This document shows, piece after piece, positions 12,501-23,482 of a stretch of DNA of 64,000 bases (position 1 is the first letter of the stretch; each line of letters begins with the position of its first letter). The DNA lies in contig CM055092.1 in the NCBI GenBank assembly GCA_029204225.1, positions 85,433,878-85,497,877 on the forward strand, written 5' to 3'. The notes under the pieces are model-generated. The model searched no databases and had not been told where the DNA came from. It saw nothing but the letters and a program-made list of their open reading frames with translations. The stretch is from Diphasiastrum complanatum. Its lineage: Eukaryota; Streptophyta; Lycopodiopsida; Lycopodiales; Lycopodiaceae. The position numbers and the translations under genes were made by a program.

Positions 12501-13568
12501 ATGTGCTTGGATGCACCACTATCAATATACCAGGTATCCTTGGTTTCATCACTTGTCATTAATGTTGTAATGAACAATTTTGAGCTCTCACATGTATCAT
12601 CTTTATATTGATCATCATCGTATTGATGTTGATCAATATAATTGTTTTCATAATAATAATCATCAAATTGATGTTGATCAGCATAATTTCCTACTTGCCA
12701 TTTGTCTTTTCTTTGTTCCATCTCCTTTTGTTTCTTGAAGCATTTACGCTCCCAGTGGCCAAGTTTGTTGTAATACCTACAATTTTCAATTTTATTTTGC
12801 CTGGAATAGCCGCATCCTTGACCTCAGCCTTGATTCCAATTGCCTCGATTTGGGCCATTATTGGATTGTTCTTGAAATTGTTTCACAATTTGAGTTTCCA
12901 CCTCTTGATTGGTGTCTTCCACGACCAAATCTACCACCGTGTCCCCTGACTGCAAGAGCTTGATCGAATCCCATGTTGTAATGACTCAAGTTCTCTTGAC
13001 GTTGTTCTTCCTGCAAAAGCAATCCACCTAACTCTTCATAGGTTGGAAGATTTTCTCGTGTGGCTATACTTGTCACAAACATCTGATGTGACTCACTCAA
13101 ACTATTCAATGTCAACTGCACGATCCCACGATCCTATACTCGCTCTCCAACTGCTGCTAATTGGTCACAAATCTTTTTGATCTTCAGTAGGTGATCAGCA
13201 ACAGTTGCACCATCATCCCTCCGCAATGTGTGCAGCTTCATCTTCAAGAATAGCACTCGAGATGTGTTTGTGGTCTCAAACAATGACTTCAACGTATTCC
13301 ATGCTTCTTTTGGTCCTTCTGAGTCTGAAATGTAGGGAATAATTGCATCTCTAATTGATAAGATGATGACATTCTGTGCTTTCCATTTTCTCCTGTCAAA
13401 TGCCCGTTGATCTTCTTCAATTAATGGCCTTGTCTCTTCACCTCTCACGATCTCCCATAACTTCTTTTCCATCAAAATGTTCTTCAGTTTGAATTTCCAA
13501 ACTGCATAGTTGTCGGCTCCTTCCAATTTGCTTGACTCATTGAGGACACTCTCGCTTAGAGTTGCCAT
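9560..13568 (-). pseudogene. Copia-2 gag-pol polyprotein, broken
   Basis: Starts at 13568 with MATLSESVLNESSKLEG. Gag is interrupted by a TAG near 13134 and then continues. The zinc knuckle at about 12730-12790 reads CRYYNKLGHWERKC, so one of the CCHC cysteines is a tyrosine. Protease motif YIDSGASKHM lies near 12500-12530. Integrase has HSDLCGPM and LRSDGGGEY, but the catalytic glutamate region reads VADRKNRS (E to D) after a stop. RT has YGLKQAPRAWY and YVDD at about 10393. RNase H retains KKQPTVALSSTEAEYRAL near 9790. I count at least five disabling lesions. Confidence 0.92.
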
Positions 13569-13682
13569 TACTGGATAGACAAGTCCGGATCACAAAAATG
13601 GCTCAGTCTGAGCACACAACTTAGTCTCCAAATTTTATCATGCCACAGAACTGTATAATAATTTTTTTTTGGTTATACACAT

Positions 13683-13920
13683 GATATCGGAATGGAGCGT
13701 GGAAGTACGACTGCTCAGGATCCTCTTTAACTTGTGCGCGTAGATCCGATATTGGAGTGGGATATCGGACTGAAGCGCGGATGTACAACTGCTTGGAATT
13801 CTCTTTAGCTTGTCCGCTTGGATCCGATATCGATACGAACATGCGATATCGGACTGGAGCACAGATGTACGACTGCTTGGGATTCTCTTGAGCTAGCGCG
13901 CTTGGATCCGATATTGGTAC
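13683..13920 (-). repeat. Leader tandem repeat in copia-2, three ~80-bp units
   Basis: Units begin GATATCGGA at 13683, 13761 and 13845 (periods 78 and 84). Each contains TACNACTGCT and ends with GGATCCGATAT-like sequence. They lie in the untranslated leader between PBS and gag. Because GATATC and GGATCC are palindromes, each unit has local dyad symmetry. Confidence 0.85.
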
Positions 13921-14425
13921 CAAAAAAAAATGAGAGAATATAAGAAGTTTTAGAGAGAATATTCCATATTCCCTCCTCTTTGCTTAGATTTCAAAACGAG
14001 TGATCGTTCAAACAAACAGATATCAATAATGTGAAAGGTATGAAGCCTCAAAACTCTAAATTGCAGTACTAGACACTGTTTGGTGTAATTTGCAGTACTC
14101 CAAACAAACAAATGAGAGATTTCTTGGCACGACTCTCTGACAAATGACACTTTTCACAAAGATTAAAAAAATATTGTAAAACTTTTTCCACTCAATAGAT
14201 TTCCAATCTGTCTAATGTTGCCCTGGCCTTTCCGATGCCTCCGGGACTGTGTCTTTGTTCCCCACTAATAACTGTGAGCTCCAAAACCTGCAAAATACAT
14301 CAAGAAGGATTTCTTCCAACCGTTTTTGTCTCTCCAAGCTTTCACCTTTTGTGAAGGACTTTCTCACTTCGTTGCGAAGCCAGTGACAAGCTGTATTCAC
14401 TAATCAGGCACGCAGGACTATCATA

Positions 14426-14437
14426 GCTCTGATACCA
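14426..14437 (-). other. Copia-2 primer-binding site
   Basis: GCTCTGATACCA on the plus strand, the complement of TGGTATCAGAGC, directly next to the 5' LTR. Confidence 0.93.
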
Positions 14438-14694
14438 TGTCAAGAATCAGATATGCAACATCAAGCATTCACCATAAGCAATCACCAAGTAGGGAGGCGG
14501 AAGAAGAACATACAATATCACACCACCATCATACTGAATATAAAATGTACATATAAATTCTAAACCCTGATAGAGAGAGAAAACCTACGAATAGACTAAT
14601 AGACTAGCCTACGGCTAATTACAGCTGGTAACAACTGTCAACATTAATGTACATCGTAAACAATAACAATGAAGTTTATCATTGATTTCTAACA
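14438..14694 (-). repeat. Copia-2 5' LTR
   Basis: 257 bp, same termini as 9193-9457, followed by the second ACAAC. Confidence 0.93.
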
Positions 14695-15431
14695 ACAACA
14701 TCATCCTCATGAATCCTTGAGGGGTTGTTGGGTAATAAAATTCAAGTCATCAGAGATAGAAGCTGGCAAGGAGCTTGACAAGATATCCACATTGGGTGAG
14801 AAACCCCCATTGCACCGAACTATTTCTGAGAAAACTCCAGACTCTATTAGGAGTTATGTCTCGAGCCCACGTCAGCTCAGGGTGGATCCATACTATGTGC
14901 CCATGCCATGCAAAAACAAGTGAAAAAATCTTGGTGTTCATCCATACACCAAATTGATTGATTATCCACTAGCCATTCAACTGGAACAATTTAGTTGATT
15001 TTCATCGGGCCCTCCAAGCGTACTCAAGACTAGATCCAACGGTTAGGCAGTCCACTTTATTTGCTAAAGATTTGGCTATGTGGGCATCCATTCAAGCGTG
15101 ATGGGAAGATTGTTTGCCAACCCTATGCTTTGATCCAAATCTTTCAATGGCGTCCAACAAAGTTCCAAATCAAATTGTCGATAGCCAGACTCTACTACCA
15201 TGCGGCGATACTGGGTGGTTCATGGGAGCAAAAATTCATATCCGGACAACATGTAAGTGGTTTTCAAGAGTCAAGAGGTGCTTTTTACTGCACATCAGAG
15301 ACTTCAATGAGCTACTTTTGAAATTTATGGAGAAAGTCCAGTATCATCTCATAAAGGTTCGAAATAAATCAAAGTCCAAAATAAATCTCACGAGGTGTCG
15401 TGGGACTCCACCAGTTTTGGTGGGGGATATT
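14695..15431 (+). pseudogene. Host unit X, third segment
   Basis: Sequence continues from 9192 once copia-2 and one TSD are removed. The longest frame (15114-15479) has 121 residues with a basic C-terminal part and no motif I can place. It ends close to TGGTGGGGGATAT at about 15420, which looks like a polypurine tract followed by an LTR start. That suggests unit X was an LTR retroelement, but no RT or integrase is readable. Confidence 0.35.
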
Positions 15432-15854
15432 GTTGGAGGGTTTGTAGATCCCAAGGCAACCCTAGACCTGCGTGTGTAAGTCCAACCAGATGATCGCATA
15501 GTTATTTGATTAGTTAGAAGTTAATAAAAGGATTTTAGGACATTTTGTGGAAATTAAATGTAGCAAGGCCTAACAATCAAGTTAGTGAATAAAAAGGGCT
15601 CCCCTCAATTTTCTAATTTCAAAATAGTAAGGGAAGTGAAAATTGGCCACTAGGATTTGAGGCCAAAGCCCTAAAATTCACTACATGTTCACTTTCATTT
15701 CAATAAAGCAAGTGATATCTCTTTCAAATGTATATGGAATGTCTCATGAATTACTCTCTGATCAGACAGTCGCTCTAGTACTTCCTAGGAATAAGAGACT
15801 AGGGGCTTAAAACTCTAAAATGATATTAGAGGCCCTAAGTCAAGTTGCAAATAA
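15432..15854 (+). repeat. Possible 3' LTR remnant of unit X
   Basis: Begins TGTTGGAGGG directly after a purine-rich tract, contains CAATAAAG (possible polyadenylation signal) near 15700, and stops abruptly where LTR-O sequence begins. No partner LTR is present in the window, so this is inference from the junction pattern only. Confidence 0.35.
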
Positions 15855-18257
15855 CTTGCCATCCAAACCCACTTGACATACAAGCAGCCAACTCACCAAC
15901 AACGATCAGACTTAACCAACTTGAAGTTCCGAAAACCAACATTGAGATCCAACCTGGCGCCATGCCAGATCGGGGGTCCCGATGTGGGTGACTTCCCTCC
16001 AAGCAAGTCGCCCGACATACATCAAACTTAACCAACTCGAAGCTTCGTTACAAACAAGTAACATCCATTCCAAGCAAGCGGTCTGACTTACATCAGACTT
16101 AACCAACTGAAAGGTTCGTCACGAGCGTTGGAAGCCAACCTGGCGCCACGCCAGACTGGACAGCCATAAACAGGTAACTTCCACCCAAGCAAGCCATCCA
16201 ACTCAGCCGACAGGTTAGAGCCCGTTCCCCAAGAGCTTAACCCATTCACGTTCATGCAAGGAACACTCAGAACCACAAGCCGCGACTGTAGCGCAGGCAT
16301 CCCAAAGGGAGCCGGGAACCACGACTTAGCTTCCCAGCCTTCAACTCTTGCCATCCAAACCCACTTGACATACAAGCAGCCAACTCGCCAACAACGATCA
16401 GACTTAACCAACATGAAGTTCCGAAAACCAACATTGAGATCCAACCTGGCGCCATGCCAGATCGGGGGTCCCGATGTGGGTGACTTCCCTCCAAGCAAGC
16501 CGCCCGACATACATCAAACTTAACCAACTCGAAGCTTCGTTACAAACGAGTAACATCCATTCCAAGCAAGCGGTCTGACTTACATCAGACTTAACCAACT
16601 GAAAGCTTCGTCACGAGCGCTGGAAGCCAACCTGGCGCCACGCCAGACTGGACAGCCATAAACAGGTAACATCCACCCAAGCAAGCCATCCAACTCAGCC
16701 GACAGGTTAGAGCCCGTTCCCCAAGAGCTTAACCCATTCACGTTCATGCAAGGAACACTCAGAACCACAAGCCGCGACAGATATGGAAACAACCAGTTCC
16801 TGGACCAAATGGTCCCGACAGCATACCGCTGGCGCCACGGACCGAATGGTCCCGACGGCATACCGCTGGCGTCCCGGGATACGACCCTCAGCTATGTGCC
16901 AAATTAAAAATTTGGAAAGCGGCCTTACAACTGGCGCTTTTACCGAACACTGAAAACCCAGAAGGTAATCAGAGTCAGTTTGAGGAAAATCCCACTTTAT
17001 TGATAAATCTGAGAAGGTTACATTTCAAGTGTGTGACCGACCCTAGTCTCTGGGGCGCTAGCATGCCAAGGCGAGAGCCATGACAACATTCCAGCAAGGG
17101 AGGCTGAGACTTGGTTGGAGCTCGCCCTGAGTCGCAACCCGCACTCCCCTATAGTATTGGTGTGATTCGGCACCCCCCCTCATACCAAGCACTCTACCCA
17201 AGCTGGTAAAGCACGTTTTTCTCTCTCTAGGATTTTCTCTTTCTAGAAAGTCATTTTCTCTCTCTAGATTTTATTGATCCCCAGGCTTCCTTTAATCATG
17301 CCTAGATCGTGTGAGGTGATTGCACATCGATCTGAGCTCTCTGGACTTCGCTAGAACCGATCAAAGATTTTCAGCCATAGGAACTTGGCGCCGGCTGGAT
17401 TCTGGTCACAGTGGCGCCGGGAGCGGCGCCGGCGCCGTTGGCGCCGGGAGCAGCAGGGGCGCTGCTGGCGCCGGGGACATAGCTGGCGCCGATGGCGCCG
17501 CAAGTAAAGCTTGTAAAGGTAGCTTTACAACAGCGACAGATATGGAGACAACTAGTTCATGGACCAAATGGTCCCGACAGCATACTGCTGGCGCCACGGA
17601 CCGAATGGTCCAGATGGCATACCGCTGGCGTCCCGGGATACGACCCTCAGCTATGTGAAAATTTTGAAGCGGCCTTACAACTGGCGCTTTTATCGAACAC
17701 TGAACCCCAGAAGATAATCAGAGTCAGTTTGAGAAAAATCCCACTTTATTGATAAATCTGAGAAGGTTACATTTCAAGTGTGTGACCGACCCTAGTCTCC
17801 GGAGAGCTGGCATGCCAAGGCGAGTGCCAGGACAACATTCCAGCAAGGGAGGCTGAGACTTGGTTGGAGCTCGCCCTGAGTCGCAACCCGCACTCCCCTA
17901 TAGTATTGGTGTGATTCGGCACCCCCCCTCATACCAAGCACTCTACCCAAGCTGGTAAAGCACGTTTTTCTCTCTCTAGGATTTTCTCTTTCTAGAAAGT
18001 CATTTTCTCTCTCTAGATTTTATTGATCCCCAGGCTTCCTTTAATCATGCCTAGATCGTGTGAGGTGATTGCACATCGATCTGAGCTCTCTGGACTTCGC
18101 TAGAACCGATCAAAGATTTTCAGCCATAGGAACTTGGCGCCGGCTGAATTCTGGTCACAGTGGTGCCAGGAGTGGCGCCGGGAGCAGCAGGGGTGCTGCT
18201 GGCGCCGGGGACAATGCTGGCGCCAGAAGTAAAGCTTATGAAGATAGCTTTACAACA
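15855..18257 (-). repeat. LTR-O, truncated LTR of the A/B family, split by solo LTR S
   Basis: 15855-16286 and 17538-18257 (plus one TSD copy) together match the 1245-bp LTR of elements A and B in reverse orientation, but the terminal ~90 bases (TGTAGCGCAGG side) are missing at 15855. The right end finishes TTTACAACA at 18257. It directly abuts sequence belonging to element C's LTR. The missing left end, together with the missing first ~570 bp of C's 5' LTR, points to a deletion whose junction is at about 15854. Confidence 0.85.
16287..17532 (-). repeat. Solo LTR S of the A/B family
   Basis: 1246 bp from TGTAGCGCAGG to TTTACAACA, flanked by a perfect 5-bp duplication GCGAC (16282-16286 and 17533-17537). 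No internal sequence is present, so this is a solo LTR left by LTR-LTR recombination. It lies inside another LTR of the same family: the sequence on either side joins into a continuous LTR. Confidence 0.93.
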
Positions 18258-18341
18258 GGACTGGTCTAAGTGGAAGGACCCTTACTACAACATTTTTGCG
18301 TCGTCGACGCCTAAGGGTCCTCATCATCGACATGGGGCTTG
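18258..18341 (+). repeat. Element C 5' LTR, first surviving piece
   Basis: Matches C's 3' LTR around 38110-38192 (shared ACCCTTACTACAAC and GCCTAAGGGTCCTC). Bounded on the left by LTR-O and on the right by element A. Confidence 0.85.
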
Positions 18342-19586
18342 TGTAGCGCAGGCATCCCAAAGGGAGCCGGGAACCACGACTTAGCTTCCCAGCCTTCAAC
18401 TCTTGCCATCCGAACCCACTTGACATACAAGCAGCCAACTCGCCAACAACGATCAGACTTAACCAACTTGAAGTTCCAAAAACCAACATTGAGATCCAAC
18501 CTGGCGCCATGCCAGATCGGGGGTCCCGACGTGGGTGACTTCCCTCCAAGCAAGCCGCCCGACATACATCAAACTTAACCAACTCGAAGCTTCGTTACAA
18601 ACGAGTAACATCCATTCCAAGCAAGCGGTCTGACTTACATCAGACTTAACCAACTGAAAGCTTCGTCACGAGCGCTGGAAGCCAACCCGGCGCCACGCCA
18701 GACTGGACAGCCATAAACAGGTAACATCCACCCAAGCAAGCCATTCAACTCAGCCGACAGGTTAGAGCCCGTTCCCCAAGAGCTTAACCCATTCACGTTC
18801 ATGCAAGGAACACTCAGAACCACAAGCCGCGACAGATATGGAAACAACCAGTTCCTGGACCAAATGGTCCCGACAGCATACCGCTGGCGCCACGGACCGA
18901 ATGGTCCCGACGGCATACCGCTGGCGTCCCGGGATACGACCCTCAGCTATGTGCCAAGTTAAAAATTTTGAAAGCGGCCTTACAACTGGCGCTTTTACCG
19001 AACACTGAAACCCAGAAGGTAATCAGAGTCAGTTTGAGGAAAATCCCATTTTATTGATACATCTGAGAAGGTTACATTTCAAGTGTGTGACCGACCCTAG
19101 TCTCCGGGGCGCTAGCATGCCAAGGCGAGAGCCATGACAACATTCCAGCAAGGGAGGCTGAGACTTGGTTGGAGCTCGCCCTGAGTCGCAACTCGCACTC
19201 CCCTATAGTATTGGTGTGATTCGGCACCCCCCCTCATACCAAGCACTCTACCCAAGCTGGTAAAGCACGTTTTTCTCTCTCTAGGATTTTCTCTTTCTAG
19301 AAAGTCATTTTCTCTCTCTAGATTTTATTGATCCCCAGGCTTCCTTTAATCATGCCTAGATCGTGTGAGGTGATTGCACATCGATCTGAGCTTTCTGGAC
19401 TTCGCTAGAACCGATCAAAGATTTTCAGCCATAGGAACTTGGCGCCGGCTGGATTCTGGTCACAGTGGCGCCGGGAGCGGCGCCGGCGCCGATGGCGCCG
19501 GGAGCAGCAGGGGCGCTGCTGGCGCCGGGGACATAGCTGGCGCCGATGGCGCCGGAAGTAAAGCTTGTAAAGGTAGCTTTACAACA
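18342..19586 (-). repeat. Element A 3' LTR
   Basis: 1245 bp. Contains the GGCGCC-rich module near 19440-19555 and TCTCTCTCTAG motifs. Adjoins the element's purine tract (TCCACCCCACCT on the plus strand, 19587-19598). Confidence 0.92.
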
Positions 19587-22220
19587 TCCACCCCACCTTT
19601 ATAAAATCTGATGTCCTCATCAGATGTCAGATTAAAGTAAAGGTGTCTCCCAATTAAAATAACTATACATTTAAGCTACTTGGCACAGTACTCAATTTAC
19701 TGGCCACTTTTTATTAACATTGAAGCTGGCACACCACAAGTCGGAGGCTCAGCTCTTTGTACTGAAAAATTACATAACTTGAAAATATATCTTTGTCTGG
19801 GAAAAGCGTAGATTTGATATCGCTTTCGTAAAACCCGAGAACCTTATTAACTGGTGACAGAGGCCTTTCTTTTGAAATGTTCGCCCCTGTCGCTTCTGAC
19901 TTTCGACTTTGGAACTCCTTTGAGCTCCTGATTTGTCCTTGATGCACTTTGTGTTGAGCTCCCTGAGCTCCAGATTTGTTCAGTTCCGCACAAGTATCAA
20001 GGCTCCCTGAGCCGAAGGATTTATCGTTTGATTGCACACTTTATGGTCCACTTCGTGCCTTGTTGCTTCTGCACCTTGATTTCTCTCCTTGTCCCAGCCT
20101 GATCTTGATACTTTTCCATCTTGGCTCTTTAAGGTAGGCAAAGATTGAGTACTCCGCAATGCACCTCTCACTTAGCTTGGAGTAGCTCTTTGAATCAGCC
20201 CAAATGTAACCATTGACCTCGTGGGAAGCCAAAGGGTCGCACCAGTTTGATCCGCATCCGAACTATCTCTTCGCGTTTGAATGAAGCACCATGTCAGTCG
20301 CGCAAAACTTGACTTTCACAATTCCATCACTGGTCAGTTGCCTCACAGTCAAAACAAGAAGTGTACATCGAGCTTGGCTTCAAGTAGCTCTCTTTGAATC
20401 AGACACATGCACCCATAGTTTGCACTAGTCCGATCTCAACGCGAACTGTCCCTTAGCGTTCGTTCGAAATACCAAGTCTCTCATGCAAGACTCAACTTTC
20501 TCAGTTCCTTCATTGATCAGCTGCCTTACACGTAACACAAGCCAGCGTACTCATATGTTTCCTCATCATTGCTGGTCCAGAGAAAGCCTATAACAAACTT
20601 TCCTTTCCACAACAAAAACTTGTCAACTTATTAGGTCCAAAGTTCGCCAGTTTCCTCGTGTGAGTATGGCTAGGTCACCTTGAATTTGCCCCCATTTTGA
20701 TCAACTTTCATTCAAAATTTGCCCCAAGAGAGAGGTGTGTGTGATAGTTCCCCTCCACTTAATAAATCAGCTGATCGGACTTTAGAGTAGAGTTCTTCGG
20801 ACAAAAAGCCTTTCCAACACTTTGCTTCCCATCTGCTAGGATTATGGCTCGATCCAACTTGTTGACAATCTCTGAAGAGGATCCTAGTCTTTTCCCCTTT
20901 GAGGAAAAACCCAACTGATACTGGATATCACCCATGCTCAGTGAGTTTCAGTTCCGAAGGTGGCCGTCCCAAAATGAAGACCAACTGCTCCATAGAAGAT
21001 CTCCCCTGAAATTGCCCTTTCCAACTTTTGACTTCCTGCTTGCGTCTGGTGGGCGTTGTCGCAAATGAAACTAACCCAAGAAATAGGCTAGCCATCCATC
21101 CTTTGCAAACATTGAGTCGTTTCGTTGTCGTTCACGTGTGAGTACTTGAACTGCAAATCCGCCCCACAGATTCTGTAGTCCTCTTTATTTGATGGTATCA
21201 GCCTTCAAAAGAAAAGGTTCCTTCTCGAGCCATCAGCTCCTTGTATCACAAGCAATCATGCAAACCAGGCAAAGCACGAGTACTAAGACTCACCACGAAT
21301 ACATACAAGTAAGACACTCAGGCAGGTTTACTAACAAGTAACAAAGACAAGGTCCCCCTTTGAGATGGTCCTGCCAACGGACCTTTGCCTGGCCGCGCCC
21401 ATACAAATCGATCACAGAATCAGCCCACATAGGACACCCCTCCAACCATCCGTGCTTTCACCATTAAGCAGCACATTGCCTCAGTCACGCCCCACCACTT
21501 TTTGGTCGATAGCCCTTATAGCTAAACGATCGGCAGCTATCCTTGAATATACCACCCCCGTGGACGCACCCGTGCTTTCACCGTCAGGCAGCACATTGCC
21601 TCAGTAACGCCCCCACCAAATCTAGTCGATAGCCCTTATAGCTAAACGATCGGCAGCGTACCCCCCAATCGTGGACGCACCCGTGCTTTCACCGTTAGGC
21701 AGCACATTGCCTCAGTAACGCCCCCACAAAATTTGGTCGATAGCCCTTATAGCTAAACGAATGGCAGCTATCCTTGAATATACCACCCCCGTGGACGCAC
21801 CCGTGCTTTCACCGTTAGGCAGCACATTGCCTCAGTAACGCCCCCACCAAATTTAGTCGATAGCCCTTATAGCTAAACGATCGGCAGCATACCACCCAAA
21901 TCGTGGACGCACCCGTGCTTTCACCGTTAGGCAGCACATTGCCTCAGTAACGCCCCCACCAAATTTGGTCGATAGCCCTTATAGCTAAACGAACGGTGGT
22001 CATCATGAATATGTCACCCCGCACCCCACAAGGCACAGACCGTGCTTACACCATCCTAATGGCAGCACATTGCCTCATCTGTCCTACGTGCAGACGGCGC
22101 CAGGCCCGAACCGCGGAAACTGACCGTGCTTACACCTCAAGGGCAGCACTTTGACTCATCAAGCCCCCGTCCTGCCAACCACCCCGACCGTGGACGCACC
22201 CGTGCTTACACTGTGGGCAG
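19587..22220 (-). other. Element A internal region, non-coding, proximal part
   Basis: Reverse complement of element B's interior over most of its length. No open frame longer than about 85 codons and none with a recognisable domain. The leader-proximal end (21440-22220) holds the expanded hairpin array. Contiguous with 28087-28179 after removal of the nested copia and one TSD copy. Confidence 0.85.
21440..22020 (-). repeat. Tandem array of ~111/120-bp leader units in element A
   Basis: Five units with the shared core CCGTGCTTTCACC...GGCAGCACATTGCCTC start at 21452, 21572, 21683, 21803 and 21915. Spacings alternate 120, 111, 120, 112, giving a ~231-bp higher-order repeat. Each core contains arms GTGCT and AGCAC able to pair. 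Element B has only one such unit plus one diverged neighbour at the corresponding place, so the array expanded in A. Confidence 0.9.
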
Positions 22221-22504
22221 TGTGAAAAATTGTCAACTAGTAGTATTTTCCTAACTTGAGATTTTGTAGGCCTATGGCCAAATAAAAGTTAGAGATAGGT
22301 TCATACATGTATGTAGAGGCCCAAAGTATGTGTACACTACTTTTGAGGTCACATTAATTAGAGGAGGTCGAGTGTGGAGCTCTTCTATTGGCTCATAATT
22401 TGGTGCATTCCTATTTGACCAAATTTCTAGGTATATGGGTGAATCCTATTGGACCCCAATTTTAGCCTATCATAAGACAAGTGGCCAAGAGGCACTATGG
22501 CTGC

Positions 22505-22512
22505 TATAAATA
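22505..22512 (+). promoter_or_regulatory. TATA box of the intact copia 5' LTR
   Basis: TATAAATA, lying between inverted arms ATGGCT (22497-22502) and AGCCAT (22512-22517). It is the best core promoter candidate for the genomic RNA. The start site would fall about 30 bases downstream, near 22535. The same motif recurs at 27713-27720 in the 3' LTR. Confidence 0.7.
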
Positions 22513-22658
22513 GCCATCTCCACGAGTATGTACACATCTCATTTTCATTCTATTGAATGAATGTTATGCTCTTTGAAGGTCCATCTTCTTCTCTCTCACT
22601 TTTTTGTTCATATCTTGCATTCTAGCCACTAGAATTGTGATTTCTTTGTTGCTATGGC

Positions 22659-22672
22659 TTCACACGTGTGAA
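22659..22672 (+). promoter_or_regulatory. 14-bp palindrome with G-box core in copia LTR
   Basis: TTCACACGTGTGAA is a perfect palindrome with the CACGTG core known to bind plant bZIP and bHLH factors. It lies downstream of the TATA box, so it may be transcribed. Similar CACACGTGTG or CACATGTGTG motifs occur near the 3' ends of copia-1's LTRs and of the LTR at 59500-60127, suggesting conservation across related families. Confidence 0.5.
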
Positions 22673-22873
22673 ATGCAGGTTGTAGGCTCTGAAGTACGGA
22701 CAGGGACAGCAAGTTTCTGTTTGTGGAAGCTTATGATCAGATTTTGATGTTTAGTTGATGTTTAGTATGCTTAACATCACAATTTCTATCATTTTTTCAA
22801 TCTAGATGTGCATAACTTCCATGGCCAAGATCTTTATGAAACTTTAGCATCTTTTGGATCTGAGTTTTTCACA

Positions 22874-22885
22874 TGGTATCAGAGC
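22874..22885 (+). other. Primer-binding site of the intact copia element
   Basis: TGGTATCAGAGC follows the LTR's terminal CA with no spacer; complementary to initiator tRNA-Met. Confidence 0.95.
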
Positions 22886-23482
22886 ATTAGGCGGCCAAAT
22901 GTGCAGGTTTTGCCAGATTTAGAAGAGATTTGTGGGCGAGTTTGCTTTTGTAGCATTCCAATCAAGTTTCTAGCTAAAAATCTTGTTGATTTATGTGTAG
23001 AAATTGGATCTTTGTGATCAAAACATCATTTGTATGCATTTCAATTGAAGTAGGGCGAATTCCCTCTGTACTTATCAGAATAAGGAGACAAAAATTGTTT
23101 TGGAAAGAGGGAGATGCAAGATCCAACAAGATCCTATTAGTTTTCCATTCTAGCATATAGTTTTTTGATTCAATTTCTTGCTTCTTCATGTCAAAAACTT
23201 CAAAATTGATGTAACCCTCTGATTTTCAGTTTGCTGAATGATTCAAGAGTGTATTTCAATCTTAGGAGTGAGGGAAAAGCAAGTATATTGAGGTTTGGTC
23301 TTGGTTTGATCAAGAAATCATAAAACTAGTGGCTAAAATTAAGGAAAAAGTGAGGAAAAGAGAGAAAAAGTAAGGTTTTAGGTTCCAAATCTTTGTGATT
23401 TCTTCTTGTGTTTCATTTGTTGATTCAAGAGAGTGCTTAGTGCATTGGAACAGGTCAAAGATCAGAGATCAATCATTGCAAC

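Larger units (their letters stand above)
9193..14694 (-). mobile_element. Copia-2, full-length decayed LTR retrotransposon
   Basis: Short paired LTRs (257 bp 5', 265 bp 3'), a perfect 5-bp TSD ACAAC on both sides (9188-9192 and 14695-14699), PBS adjacent to the 5' LTR and purine tract adjacent to the 3' LTR. The minus-strand interior carries gag, protease, integrase, RT and RNase H in copia order with a handful of stops and frameshifts. Total 5502 bp, usual for a copia element with small LTRs (Tnt1-like size). The TSD is perfect although the coding region is broken. Confidence 0.95.
22221..22873 (+). repeat. 5' LTR of the intact copia element
   Basis: 653 bp, TGTGAAAAAT to TTTTTCACA. Contains a TATA box and a G-box palindrome (separate entries). 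Identical by eye to 27429-28081. Confidence 0.97.

Noticed and set aside
21440-22020. Regularly spaced repeats suggesting a CRISPR-like array
   Set aside because: Plant nuclear context, repeat units of 111-120 bp without unique spacers, and location in a retrotransposon leader.
22808-23017. 69-codon frame starting in the intact copia LTR and running through the PBS
   Set aside because: Could be an upstream ORF, but there is no motif or conservation evidence within the window.
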